From positions 1-64,000 of the forward strand of contig NZ_REFH01000008.1 of NCBI RefSeq assembly GCF_003688495.1: 64,000 nt of DNA, written 5' to 3'. Shown here in pieces: positions 1 to 7,018 of the stretch. The notes under the pieces are model-generated. The model was given only the letters and a program-made list of their open reading frames with translations. It was not told where the DNA came from and made no database searches. This DNA comes from Flavobacterium weaverense. GTDB lineage: Bacteria > Bacteroidota > Bacteroidia > Flavobacteriales > Flavobacteriaceae. Positions within the stretch are counted from its first letter, which is position 1; each line of letters starts with the position of its first letter. Made by a program: the position numbers and the translations under genes.

Positions 1-216
1 TAAATAAAATCTAAGCTAGTTATTATGCGACTCCAATTCTATCGGTTTTTTCAAATCTCTCAATTCTATTACTCTTATTCTTTTGTTCTAACATCTCTGT
101 TAAAACGGCTGTCAATTCAATATGTCTAGGAACGTGTTCTTCTTAATTTTTTAAACTGAATTTATTTCAGTTTCTCGTCTCAATTAACACATATAATGTG
201 TCTCTCAAGGCGGGTG
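1..216 (-). other. Putative rRNA operon leader
   Basis: This stretch lies directly downstream, on the minus strand, of three stacked promoter-like sites and contains no open reading frame of note. Read on the minus strand it runs out of the left edge of the window. Stacked strong promoters followed by a long untranslated leader are what one expects before a ribosomal RNA operon, so I infer that a 16S gene begins just left of base 1. No 16S core sequence is visible here, so the assignment rests on promoter architecture alone. Confidence 0.5.
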
Positions 217-247
217 CAAAAGTACAACCTCTTTTTAAATCTCACAA
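217..247 (-). promoter_or_regulatory. Bacteroidetes promoter, proximal of three
   Basis: On the minus strand a -7 element TACTTTTG (217-224) is preceded by TTG (245-247) with a 20-base spacer. This fits the Bacteroidetes primary sigma consensus TTG-N19-TAnnTTTG. It is the promoter nearest the left edge. Confidence 0.7.
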
Positions 248-363
248 GGCTTTTTGAAAAGTTTTTAGAAAATAAATTTTATCCGCTTTTCAAGTGATAA
301 GTTGATCGCTCCACTTCTCTACCTGCTCAATCTGTCTAAGAACTTGCAACCCGTTAGGGACGG

Positions 364-394
364 CAAATGTAATTACTTCTTTTATTTCTGCCAA
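364..394 (-). promoter_or_regulatory. Bacteroidetes promoter, middle of three
   Basis: On the minus strand TACATTTG (364-371) is preceded by TTG (392-394) with a 20-base spacer. It lies between two similar sites and points the same way, towards the left edge. Confidence 0.65.
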
Positions 395-473
395 ATCTTT
401 TTTCTAAAACTTTCGCCTTAGTTTTGATTCGATTTCCATTAATTAAGTAAGAACGTCTGCGCTGTTGCGGGTG

Positions 474-503
474 CAAAACTACAACGTTTATACCGTTATA
501 CAA
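474..503 (-). promoter_or_regulatory. Bacteroidetes promoter, distal of three
   Basis: On the minus strand TAGTTTTG (474-481) is preceded by TTG (501-503) with exactly 19 bases between them, a full match to the Bacteroidetes consensus. The bases just downstream (GCACCCGC) also follow the proximal promoter (GCACCCGCC), which supports a shared initiation region. Confidence 0.7.
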
Positions 504-900
504 GCTTTTTTGCGCACTTTTATTTAACAATTTAATACCGTTCTATTTAAATAGCTTAAAACGTGAAACTTGAATGGTGAAATATTTTACTGCAACTGTA
601 TTCTGATTGTAATATCTACTAGAAATTGAGGGTTTTCCCTATATTACTTTATATCATTACCGAAGCTTCAGATCCTAAATAGTGTCTACTACTACAAGTC
701 AACCATAAAATAACCTTTGTTGTAAAAGCAGTGGATTATATAGGAGACGTTTTAACTACTATATATAAGGAAGCGTTTCAGTAATAATTTGACGAAACTA
801 CTATAAACGTTCAAAGTGGAGTATTATAAACAAACTATAATTATAAATTAAACACACCTTATATATAGGAGTGTTTAAAAGTCTTGATTCTAATTCTAGT
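504..900. other. Intergenic, no gene seen
   Basis: AT-rich sequence without a convincing reading frame on either strand. The only structure noticed is a short imperfect hairpin near 850-876 (AAACAC arm pairing with GTGTTT). It separates the stacked promoters from the repeat and terminator block to its right. Confidence 0.5.
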
Positions 901-985
901 CCGCGTTAGGGATAGCAGCGGATAGCCCACAGCAAAGTGAAGTGAAACAAAACTTTGCGAGGACTTGAAGCGAATAGCCCGACCC
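901..985. repeat. REP-like intergenic element with internal direct repeat
   Basis: This is a GC-richer island in an AT-rich intergenic region. Two related segments, AGCAGCGGATAGCCC near 915 and TGAAGCGAATAGCCC near 966, form an imperfect direct repeat about 50 bases apart. The motif looks like the small dispersed elements seen between genes in flavobacteria. It runs straight into a long perfect hairpin. No coding potential is apparent. Confidence 0.5.
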
Positions 986-1042
986 TTTATAAAAAAAGAG
1001 CCTGTTACCAGAAAAGGTAACAGGCTCTTTTTTTATAAAGGG
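983..1042. terminator. Long perfect hairpin, bidirectional terminator
   Basis: A 27-base arm (983-1009) and its exact reverse complement (1016-1042) are separated by only six bases (AGAAAA). The arms include an A7 and a T7 tract, so the structure can end transcription on either strand. It lies downstream of the tRNA-Asp genes on the minus strand. Confidence 0.85.
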
Positions 1043-1205
1043 TAACGCCCAAAAGAAAATCTAGCCGAGTGGAAATGTGTTTAAAATTGAATTTTAATAA
1101 ATCTTCAAGAAGCAGTTATCAAAACGAAACTACAATTTTATAAAATTAGCTTCTCAATAACTACGACAGCATCAATCTTGTTTTTTAATTCAAAAGTATT
1201 AAAAC

Positions 1206-1238
1206 AAAAAAAGTCTTTCTGTTACGAAAGACTTTTTT
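1206..1238 (-). terminator. Terminator after left tRNA-Asp
   Basis: AAGTCTTTC (1211-1219) pairs with GAAAGACTT (1226-1234) around the loop TGTTAC, flanked by A and T runs. On the minus strand it lies immediately downstream of the left tRNA-Asp. The loop and inner stem match the hairpin after the right tRNA-Asp. Confidence 0.75.
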
Positions 1239-1244
1239 AAATAC

Positions 1245-1321
1245 TGGCGGTCTGGACGGGACTCGAACCCGCGACCCCATGCGTGACAGGCATGTATTCT
1301 AACCAACTGAACTACCAAACC
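1245..1321 (-). tRNA. tRNA-Asp (GTC), left copy
   Basis: Read on the minus strand this folds as a cloverleaf with acceptor arms GGTTTGG and CCAGACC (one G-T pair), a D arm, the anticodon loop CTGTCAC giving anticodon GTC for aspartate, and the T-loop motif GGTTCGAGTCC. The discriminator is G, and the CCA end is encoded (1245-1247). The body is essentially identical to the second copy about 320 bases to the right, with which it is probably co-transcribed. Confidence 0.95.
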
Positions 1322-1524
1322 AATATTTTTAACCTAAACCCTTATACTGATGAAACTTAAATCTAATGGCCTCTAACTAATTATCACCTATTAAATGAAA
1401 TTCCTTCTTCTTAAATCAAAAAAGCTATTCGCCGAAGCGAAAAGCTTTTCATTGGTCTAACTACTAAACCCGCTACGAGTTACAAATTCGCAGCAAACAA
1501 CACAACTAACGTTAAAAACCTTAT

Positions 1525-1562
1525 GGGGCAAAAAAGCCTTTCTGTTACGAAAGGCTTTCCCC
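1525..1562 (-). terminator. Hairpin after right tRNA-Asp
   Basis: GCCTTTC and GAAAGGC pair around TGTTAC and are extended by GGGG/CCCC at the ends. It sits immediately downstream of the right tRNA-Asp on the minus strand and is closely related to the hairpin after the left copy. It may be a processing or partial termination signal if both tRNAs share one promoter. A further small hairpin (GCTATTCGC/GCGAAAAGC) lies near 1428-1450 between the genes. Confidence 0.65.
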
Positions 1563-1569
1563 AATATTG

Positions 1570-1643
1570 CGGTCTGGACGGGACTCGAACCCGCGACCCC
1601 ATGCGTGACAGGCATGTATTCTAACCAACTGAACTACCAAACC
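1570..1643 (-). tRNA. tRNA-Asp (GTC), right copy
   Basis: It has the same cloverleaf and GTC anticodon as the left copy, with acceptor arm GGTTTGG/CCAGACC and discriminator G. The bases after the discriminator read CAA, not CCA, so this copy needs CCA added after transcription while the left copy does not. A consensus promoter lies just upstream at 1662-1691. Confidence 0.95.
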
Positions 1644-1661
1644 TCTGCGTTATTGCGGTGG

Positions 1662-1691
1662 CAAAGATACAATAGATTTCCGTTTACGCAA
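1662..1691 (-). promoter_or_regulatory. Promoter of the tRNA-Asp genes
   Basis: On the minus strand TATCTTTG (1662-1669) is preceded by TTG (1689-1691) with a 19-base spacer, a full Bacteroidetes consensus. Transcription would start about 10 bases before the right tRNA-Asp. Confidence 0.75.
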
Positions 1692-1729
1692 GTGTTTATT
1701 TGAAAAATAATTAATAAATTTTTATTCTA

Positions 1730-2656
1730 TTAGCCAAAGTTTTGTTTTTCAACCAAGTATGTTAAAAGTATTTTTTCAAAACTTTCATCCACACTTACCG
1801 GAACATACTTAATTCTATTTTGAGAACAGGTTAAAGCCAACTTTTTAAAGTATTTTTCAACTTCACTTTCGTATTCTTGCTTCACATTATCGGCAAAAAC
1901 AGCGATTTCTTCACCAGTTTCTAAATCAATGAACTTTCTAGGCGCATTATCGAAGTCAAAATTCAGTTCCGTTTTAGCATCGACTACATGAAACAAAACC
2001 ACTTTATGCTTATTATGCTTTAAATGTTGCAAGGCGTTAAATAGTTCTTCTTCCTTCTCTGCCTGAAACATATCAGTAAATAAAATGATCATCGAGCGAC
2101 GGTGAATTTTTTCCGCTATTTGATGTATGAATGTAATTGTGTCTGTGAACTTTTGATTGTTAGTCTTTACTAACAATTCTTCAAGCGTATTCAAAATCAT
2201 TCTATGATGGCGATCGCTACCTTTTTCAGGCGCATAGTATTCGTAAGTATTTGAAAAAACACTTAAACCCACCGCATCGCGTTGCTTTTTCAATAAATTC
2301 ATTAATACTGCAGCTGCTAAAACAGAAAATCCAATCTTATTTTCAAAGAAATTTTGACCTTCTTTCAATTTAGGATAATGCATCGAGGAAGAATTGTCAA
2401 TAATAATATGACAGCGTAAATTAGTCTCTTCTTCATATTTCTTAGTAAATAGACGATCCGTTTTGGCAAATAGCTTCCAATCGATATGTTTAGTGCTTTC
2501 GCCAAGATTATATACTTTATGCTCCGCAAATTCAGCTGAAAATCCATGAAATGGACTTTTATGCATTCCAGAAATGAAACCTTCAACAACTTGATTTGCT
2601 AATAATTCAAGATGCTGAAAACTCGATATTTTTTCTATTTGCGATTCTATTTTCAT
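1730..2656 (-). CDS. DUF58 domain protein (vWA-like)
   Basis: A 308-residue protein of the DUF58 family. These proteins usually work with MoxR-type AAA ATPases and contain a von Willebrand A-like fold. Visible hallmarks are the segment HIDWKLFAKTDRLFTKKYEEE, typical of the family core, followed by DNSSSM, which resembles a MIDAS metal-binding DxSxS motif. There is no signal peptide or membrane segment, so it should be cytoplasmic. Its ATG overlaps the stop of the upstream aminopeptidase gene by four bases (ATGA), so the two are probably translationally coupled. No MoxR gene is adjacent. The precise function is unknown. Confidence 0.88.
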   Translation of the reverse strand: MKIESQIEKISSFQHLELLANQVVEGFISGMHKSPFHGFSAEFAEHKVYNLGESTKHIDWKLFAKTDRLFTKKYEEETNLRCHIIIDNSSSMHYPKLKEGQNFFENKIGFSVLAAAVLMNLLKKQRDAVGLSVFSNTYEYYAPEKGSDRHHRMILNTLEELLVKTNNQKFTDTITFIHQIAEKIHRRSMIILFTDMFQAEKEEELFNALQHLKHNKHKVVLFHVVDAKTELNFDFDNAPRKFIDLETGEEIAVFADNVKQEYESEVEKYFKKLALTCSQNRIKYVPVSVDESFEKILLTYLVEKQNFG

Positions 2657-5223
2657 TCTGCTTCTTTTTTAATTATTTGAGCGCGTGATAAATTGTCGGT
2701 TGCTTGTAGCAATTTCCTTTTTAATATCGGACTGAAGTTAGGATTTTCTTTTAAAAAGTCAACCACTATTTCATACGCATCTACCGAAGAATATTTCCCC
2801 ACACTGTTTACTAACCAACCTTTAGGAAAGAAAATATCTCCTGTAAGCTGAACCTCTTCAATCATTTCCAAGCCTTGTTTTAAATACTTCTTTGAAATTT
2901 CTTGGCGTAAAGGGTGATGAATGTTAGCTAAAGCTACTTGAACCCAGGCTTCCTTCTCTCTATTTTTCTGCGATTTTAGCGAAGTCATAAAATCATCTCT
3001 TACATTTATATCATTTGATATCGAAGGAAGTAAAAAATCAAAACGCTTTCGTTTATCAGCACTAGTTATAGATTCCCTCGTTTTTTTAAGAACCTCATCC
3101 GATTTATAATATTTATAAATCGCTAAATCCATAGCCATATTAATATAATCATCTTCATTTAATTTCAAATTAGGAATTGAAATCTCTTTACTCCAAATTT
3201 GGTATAACTTATCGCTAGCAGATTTAGAATAGGCCGTACTCTCAAACAAACCAAACAAAGTCTTTTTCACATTTGGAGGCAAACTTGATTCCAGTCTTTT
3301 ATTAAGTAACAATTCTAATTCAGTTTGAGCGACAGCTTGCTGTTTAGGCGTTAGGAAATCCCAAAACAAAGAACTTATTTGATTAGAAAATAATCGTACA
3401 ATTAATTCATTTTGCTCCTCGGCAATTCCTTTTAAAAAACTACTGAAAGCCACTACTGGAGGAATTTTACCTATTAATGTGTTTTCATAGACATTAATGT
3501 AACTATACGCCCTCGCTACTTCATCCTTTATATTAGGAATTTGCTCTAAATTATTAGCGTCAGTTGGAAAAACTCCATAGCCAAAACCATTATAATTATA
3601 AATAATTGAAATAGGTATCTCACTACCAATAGCATCAGTTACTTGAGTGCTTCGATCTTTAACATTAATTTTTATAGTTTTAACAGTATTTGGGTATACC
3701 AAACCTATTTCGAAAATTTGAGGCCATATATTCTTAGAGCCATCTTCTGCTTCTTGGTGAATTGTAAAGTTTGTAATTCGGTTTGCATCATCATACTTAA
3801 TATCATCTGTAAATAGTGCTCGTCCTGATTGATTGACCCATACATCACTCCACTCCTTTATATTCACAGAAGTTTCCTTATCTAAAATCTCAACTAGATT
3901 TTCCCAATCGGCATTTGAATTTGCATAATTGTGAATGTATTTCCGAATTCCTTTTTGAAAATCAACCTTTCCCATCGTTGCTTCTAACTGTCGCATCATA
4001 ATGGGAGCTTTATTATAAATTATATTCCCATAAAGAGAACCTGCATTTTTAAGATTTGCTAAATTCTGTCTAATTGGATGAGTACCCTTCGTACGATCTT
4101 CATCATAAGCACTTGAATAATGTGTTGCTAGGAACTGTAAATTGTGATTGATATCCGGAAACGCAGGATTCATTATTTTATCAGCCATAAAATTAGCAAA
4201 CACTTCCTTCATCCAAACGTCGTTGAACCATTTCATAGTTACCAAATCACCAAACCACATATGAGAACTTTCATGTGCAATTAGTTTTCCTCTACTCAGC
4301 TTTTCGCTGTCAGTAGCGCTATTATCTAAAAACAACTTCGATTCTCGATACTGAATAGCACCTACATGCTCCATTCCTCCATACTGAAAAACTGGAATTG
4401 TAGCAAAATCTAATTTTTTAAATGGAAAAGGAAACTGAGTGTATTTTTCTAAAAAAGAGATTGATTGGCGGTGCAAATCGAAAATAGCATCCGTACTCTC
4501 GCTAATTTTTTCAACGTTATTTTCTCGATACAACATTGTCATCGGAAAGTTATTTACATTTTGAGAAACGCTCTTAAATTCACCCGCTACGAATGAAAAT
4601 AAATACGTGCTCATCTTATCAGACTTTTCGAATTGATATGTAACATAATCTCCTTCACTCGTCTCTTTATACAATGGCGATCCTGCTAAAACTGACCATC
4701 CTTTTGGCGCCGATATTGAAAGTGTGTAAGTAGCTTTAATATCGGGCTGATCGAAACAAGGAAATAAAGTGCTAGCTCTATCTGGAACTAATAAGGTGTA
4801 TAAAAAATCATCATTTCTATTTAAAGATAATTCTCCAGCGATGAAATTTACCTCAACAGAATTTTCTCCTTTATTCAAGTATTCTTTAGCAATAATTAAG
4901 TGCTCTTTTTCGTGTACTACTTTGATACTTGTGCCATTAACTACAACAGAATTTAGATTCTCTTTCTTTTCATTAAAATCTAAATATAAGGGTTGTTCAA
5001 TATCTTGAAGAGTAACTTTTAACAGTAGCTTAGATAAGATAGGACTTTCTTTTTCTTTTGGAATAGCAAACGACAAATTATAGGATGCTTCAGTAATTTG
5101 ACTTTTACGATACAAAGCCAGTTCTTGAGAAATTCCAGCTTCTAAAGCTACAGTCGTTTTCTTAACAGATTGACAAGAAAAAACAACCATAGTAAAACAC
5201 AATAAATAGGAACTGATTTTCAT
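2653..5223 (-). CDS. M1 family zinc aminopeptidase, lipoprotein
   Basis: An 856-residue M1 (aminopeptidase N-like) metallopeptidase that removes N-terminal residues from peptides. The exopeptidase motif GGMEH is at residues 282-286. The zinc site is H317-E-S-S-H321, with the third ligand E340 exactly 18 residues on, and NDVWMKE and FGDLVTMKWF are family-typical. The N-terminus is a lipoprotein signal with lipobox VFSC (Cys17), so the enzyme is expected to be anchored in the periplasm or at the outer membrane. It precedes the DUF58 gene in a two-gene operon with a four-base overlap. It probably feeds on exogenous or periplasmic peptides; the substrate is not evident. Confidence 0.93.
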   Translation of the reverse strand: MKISSYLLCFTMVVFSCQSVKKTTVALEAGISQELALYRKSQITEASYNLSFAIPKEKESPILSKLLLKVTLQDIEQPLYLDFNEKKENLNSVVVNGTSIKVVHEKEHLIIAKEYLNKGENSVEVNFIAGELSLNRNDDFLYTLLVPDRASTLFPCFDQPDIKATYTLSISAPKGWSVLAGSPLYKETSEGDYVTYQFEKSDKMSTYLFSFVAGEFKSVSQNVNNFPMTMLYRENNVEKISESTDAIFDLHRQSISFLEKYTQFPFPFKKLDFATIPVFQYGGMEHVGAIQYRESKLFLDNSATDSEKLSRGKLIAHESSHMWFGDLVTMKWFNDVWMKEVFANFMADKIMNPAFPDINHNLQFLATHYSSAYDEDRTKGTHPIRQNLANLKNAGSLYGNIIYNKAPIMMRQLEATMGKVDFQKGIRKYIHNYANSNADWENLVEILDKETSVNIKEWSDVWVNQSGRALFTDDIKYDDANRITNFTIHQEAEDGSKNIWPQIFEIGLVYPNTVKTIKINVKDRSTQVTDAIGSEIPISIIYNYNGFGYGVFPTDANNLEQIPNIKDEVARAYSYINVYENTLIGKIPPVVAFSSFLKGIAEEQNELIVRLFSNQISSLFWDFLTPKQQAVAQTELELLLNKRLESSLPPNVKKTLFGLFESTAYSKSASDKLYQIWSKEISIPNLKLNEDDYINMAMDLAIYKYYKSDEVLKKTRESITSADKRKRFDFLLPSISNDINVRDDFMTSLKSQKNREKEAWVQVALANIHHPLRQEISKKYLKQGLEMIEEVQLTGDIFFPKGWLVNSVGKYSSVDAYEIVVDFLKENPNFSPILKRKLLQATDNLSRAQIIKKEAE

Positions 5224-5255
5224 TTGAATAAAGATTAATGTAGGCTAAAAATAAG

Positions 5256-5284
5256 AAAAGGCTTGACTTTCGCCAAACCTTTTT
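5256..5284 (-). terminator. Terminator after trxA
   Basis: On the minus strand AAGGTTTG pairs with CAAGCCTT (one G-T wobble) around GCGAAAGT, followed by a T-rich tract. It lies between trxA and the aminopeptidase gene. Confidence 0.6.
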
Positions 5285-5317
5285 ATACTATTATTGAGAG
5301 TACTTAGTTGATTAAAA

Positions 5318-5635
5318 CTACAACAAAGCGTCTAAACTATCTGCGTAAGTTTGTTTAGGAGCAACTCCTACTTGTTTTCCTACTACTTCTCCGTTATGGA
5401 AAACTAAAACTGTAGGTATGTTTCTCACTCCGTATTTTGCAGCAAATTCTTGATTTGCATCAACATCAACTTTCCCTATAACAACTTTTCCTTCGTACTC
5501 GCTGCTTAGTTCGTCAATGATTGGACCAACCATTCTACAAGGTCCACACCATGCTGCCCAAAAATCTACCATTACCGGTTTGTCTGATTTCAAAACTACT
5601 TCTTCAAAAGTAGCATCTGTTATTGCTAATGCCAT
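5318..5635 (-). CDS. trxA: Thioredoxin
   Basis: A 105-residue single-domain thioredoxin, the usual family length. The redox motif WCGPC sits in VDFWAAWCGPCRMVGP, and the cis-proline loop NIPTVLVF follows. It reduces protein disulfides in the cytoplasm and is recycled by thioredoxin reductase, which is not in this window. There is no signal peptide. A -7 box TAAATTTG lies upstream on the minus strand at 5686-5693, and a hairpin follows the gene, so it is likely transcribed alone. Confidence 0.97.
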   Translation of the reverse strand: MALAITDATFEEVVLKSDKPVMVDFWAAWCGPCRMVGPIIDELSSEYEGKVVIGKVDVDANQEFAAKYGVRNIPTVLVFHNGEVVGKQVGVAPKQTYADSLDALL

Positions 5636-5795
5636 ATTGTTTTATTTTAAGTTTAAAAGTTTTGATCATATTCAAAACGTAATTACAAATTTAGAAATTA
5701 AATACATATCAAACACCATTCAAAAATTAGTTTTAACTATAAATGTATTGACAATCTTTATAAATCAATTTTAATTTCTTTTTGATTTTATTTTA

Positions 5796-5889
5796 GGAGC
5801 TACTCCCGCTCTGCACTATATCTTTTATTTGCTTTTTGCTCGTTCCTCGCAATAAGCCATTAAAAGGATGCCGTTTCGATCAGGGCTAA
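5796..5889 (+). repeat. Dispersed intergenic element, copy A
   Basis: A ~94-base element beginning GGAGCTACTCCCGCT and ending GATCAGGGCTAA. A second, diverged copy with the same ends in the same orientation lies at 53658-53760. A fragment of its middle (CGTTCCTCGCAAT) recurs near 60377. The higher GC content and conserved ends suggest a non-coding dispersed repeat of the flavobacterial type. It occupies most of the 300-base gap upstream of trxA. Confidence 0.6.
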
Positions 5890-5938
5890 AAAAAAGAGGC
5901 TGCCAATTAGACAACCTCTTTTTTTAATTGAAAAACGA
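5888..5938 (-). terminator. Terminator after the OM barrel gene
   Basis: On the minus strand AAAAAGAGGTTG pairs with CAGCCTCTTTTT around TCTAATTGG and ends in a T tract, just downstream of the stop codon of the outer-membrane protein gene. Confidence 0.8.
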
Positions 5939-5943
5939 AATGT

Positions 5944-6852
5944 TTACAAACTATATTTCAAACCTAAAGTTAATCCTAAACCACTAATTCCAACATATGA
6001 ACTTAATTCGTCCATTGGTTTTGTGCTATCAAAACTTGCGTTTGTAGAAGCATTATTAGAGTTTACATTAATTTTATCTTGGTAATTAGTATGAATTTGC
6101 GCTTGAGTTCTAGTAGCAAGTGCATCATTCCCGTTTACAGTGTACTCAGTGGTTTCTTTAGTTTTACCGTGAACAGTAAAGTTACGGTACTCTAACTCAG
6201 CAAAAGCAGAAATATTTTTACCTAACTTATATGAAGTTCCTAAAGCTGACATAAAACCTAATGTTGGATTTGGTTTTACTTTATCAACGCTACGAACAGC
6301 CACAGTTGCAGGATTTGGAACACCAGTTGGTGCAATTGCATCAGTAGTAATTACTAAGTCACCATGAATAGGTACTAAAACACCAACTTTAGTATACGGC
6401 TCAAAACCTTTATGTTCTCCTAAAAACAACACTAAAGCAGGAGCTAAATCAAATGCTGTAATTTGACCTACAGATTTGAAATTAAATACAGGCTTACCTC
6501 CAGAAATAAAGATATTATCTGTCATTGTCTGCGCCATTGTTTTGTCGGTACTGTTGTAGTAGTTAACACCCATCTCAACACCTAAACGTTGATTAAAACG
6601 GTATCCTGCAGTAAATCCAGTTCTAAAACCTTCTCCAAAAGATCCAGTTACACTTTCTTCAGATATTAATTTTCCTCCTACATACACTTTGCTTAATGCA
6701 GCGTTACCTCCTACAGTAGGAAATTCAGTAGCAGCAGTCTGTGTAAAAAAAGATCCGCCTAATTTAAAATACCAGCTTTCGTTTTGGTCAGTTTGCCCCA
6801 TCATAGTCATAGAGCAAGCCATAAATCCTAATAAAAAAAGATTCTTTTTCAT
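5944..6852 (-). CDS. Outer-membrane beta-barrel protein
   Basis: About 302 residues, with a signal peptide (MKKNLFLLGFMACSMTMMGQ) and alternating aromatic/hydrophobic strands such as RTGFTAGYRFNQRLGVEMG. It ends in a typical barrel C-terminus (GLTLGLKYSL). This fits the OmpA/OmpW-like barrel superfamily; no specific transport role can be read. I place the start eight codons inside the longest frame, because a -7 box TAAATTTG at 6874-6881 overlaps the first ATG and would start transcription after it. A strong terminator follows, so it is probably monocistronic. Confidence 0.8.
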   Translation of the reverse strand: MKKNLFLLGFMACSMTMMGQTDQNESWYFKLGGSFFTQTAATEFPTVGGNAALSKVYVGGKLISEESVTGSFGEGFRTGFTAGYRFNQRLGVEMGVNYYNSTDKTMAQTMTDNIFISGGKPVFNFKSVGQITAFDLAPALVLFLGEHKGFEPYTKVGVLVPIHGDLVITTDAIAPTGVPNPATVAVRSVDKVKPNPTLGFMSALGTSYKLGKNISAFAELEYRNFTVHGKTKETTEYTVNGNDALATRTQAQIHTNYQDKINVNSNNASTNASFDSTKPMDELSSYVGISGLGLTLGLKYSL

Positions 6853-6873
6853 AATAATGTTTTTTGTTTTACA

Positions 6874-6881
6874 CAAATTTA
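6874..6881 (-). promoter_or_regulatory. -7 element of the OM barrel gene
   Basis: TAAATTTG on the minus strand matches TAnnTTTG. It overlaps the first possible ATG (6876) of the downstream gene, which fixes the real start at 6852. Confidence 0.55.
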
Positions 6882-7018
6882 AATGATTTCATCCACAGCT
6901 ATACCTTATATTGTAAATAAAATAGCTCTAATTAGCTTGTTTTATATGCATGCATATAAAAATCAAGGCTTTACAAGTGAAAATTTAACATTTAGAAAAT
7001 AAAAATTTCCGAATTAAT

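Noticed and set aside
1..216. Start of 16S rRNA in the window
   Set aside because: No conserved 16S 5' sequence is visible, so only a leader is claimed.
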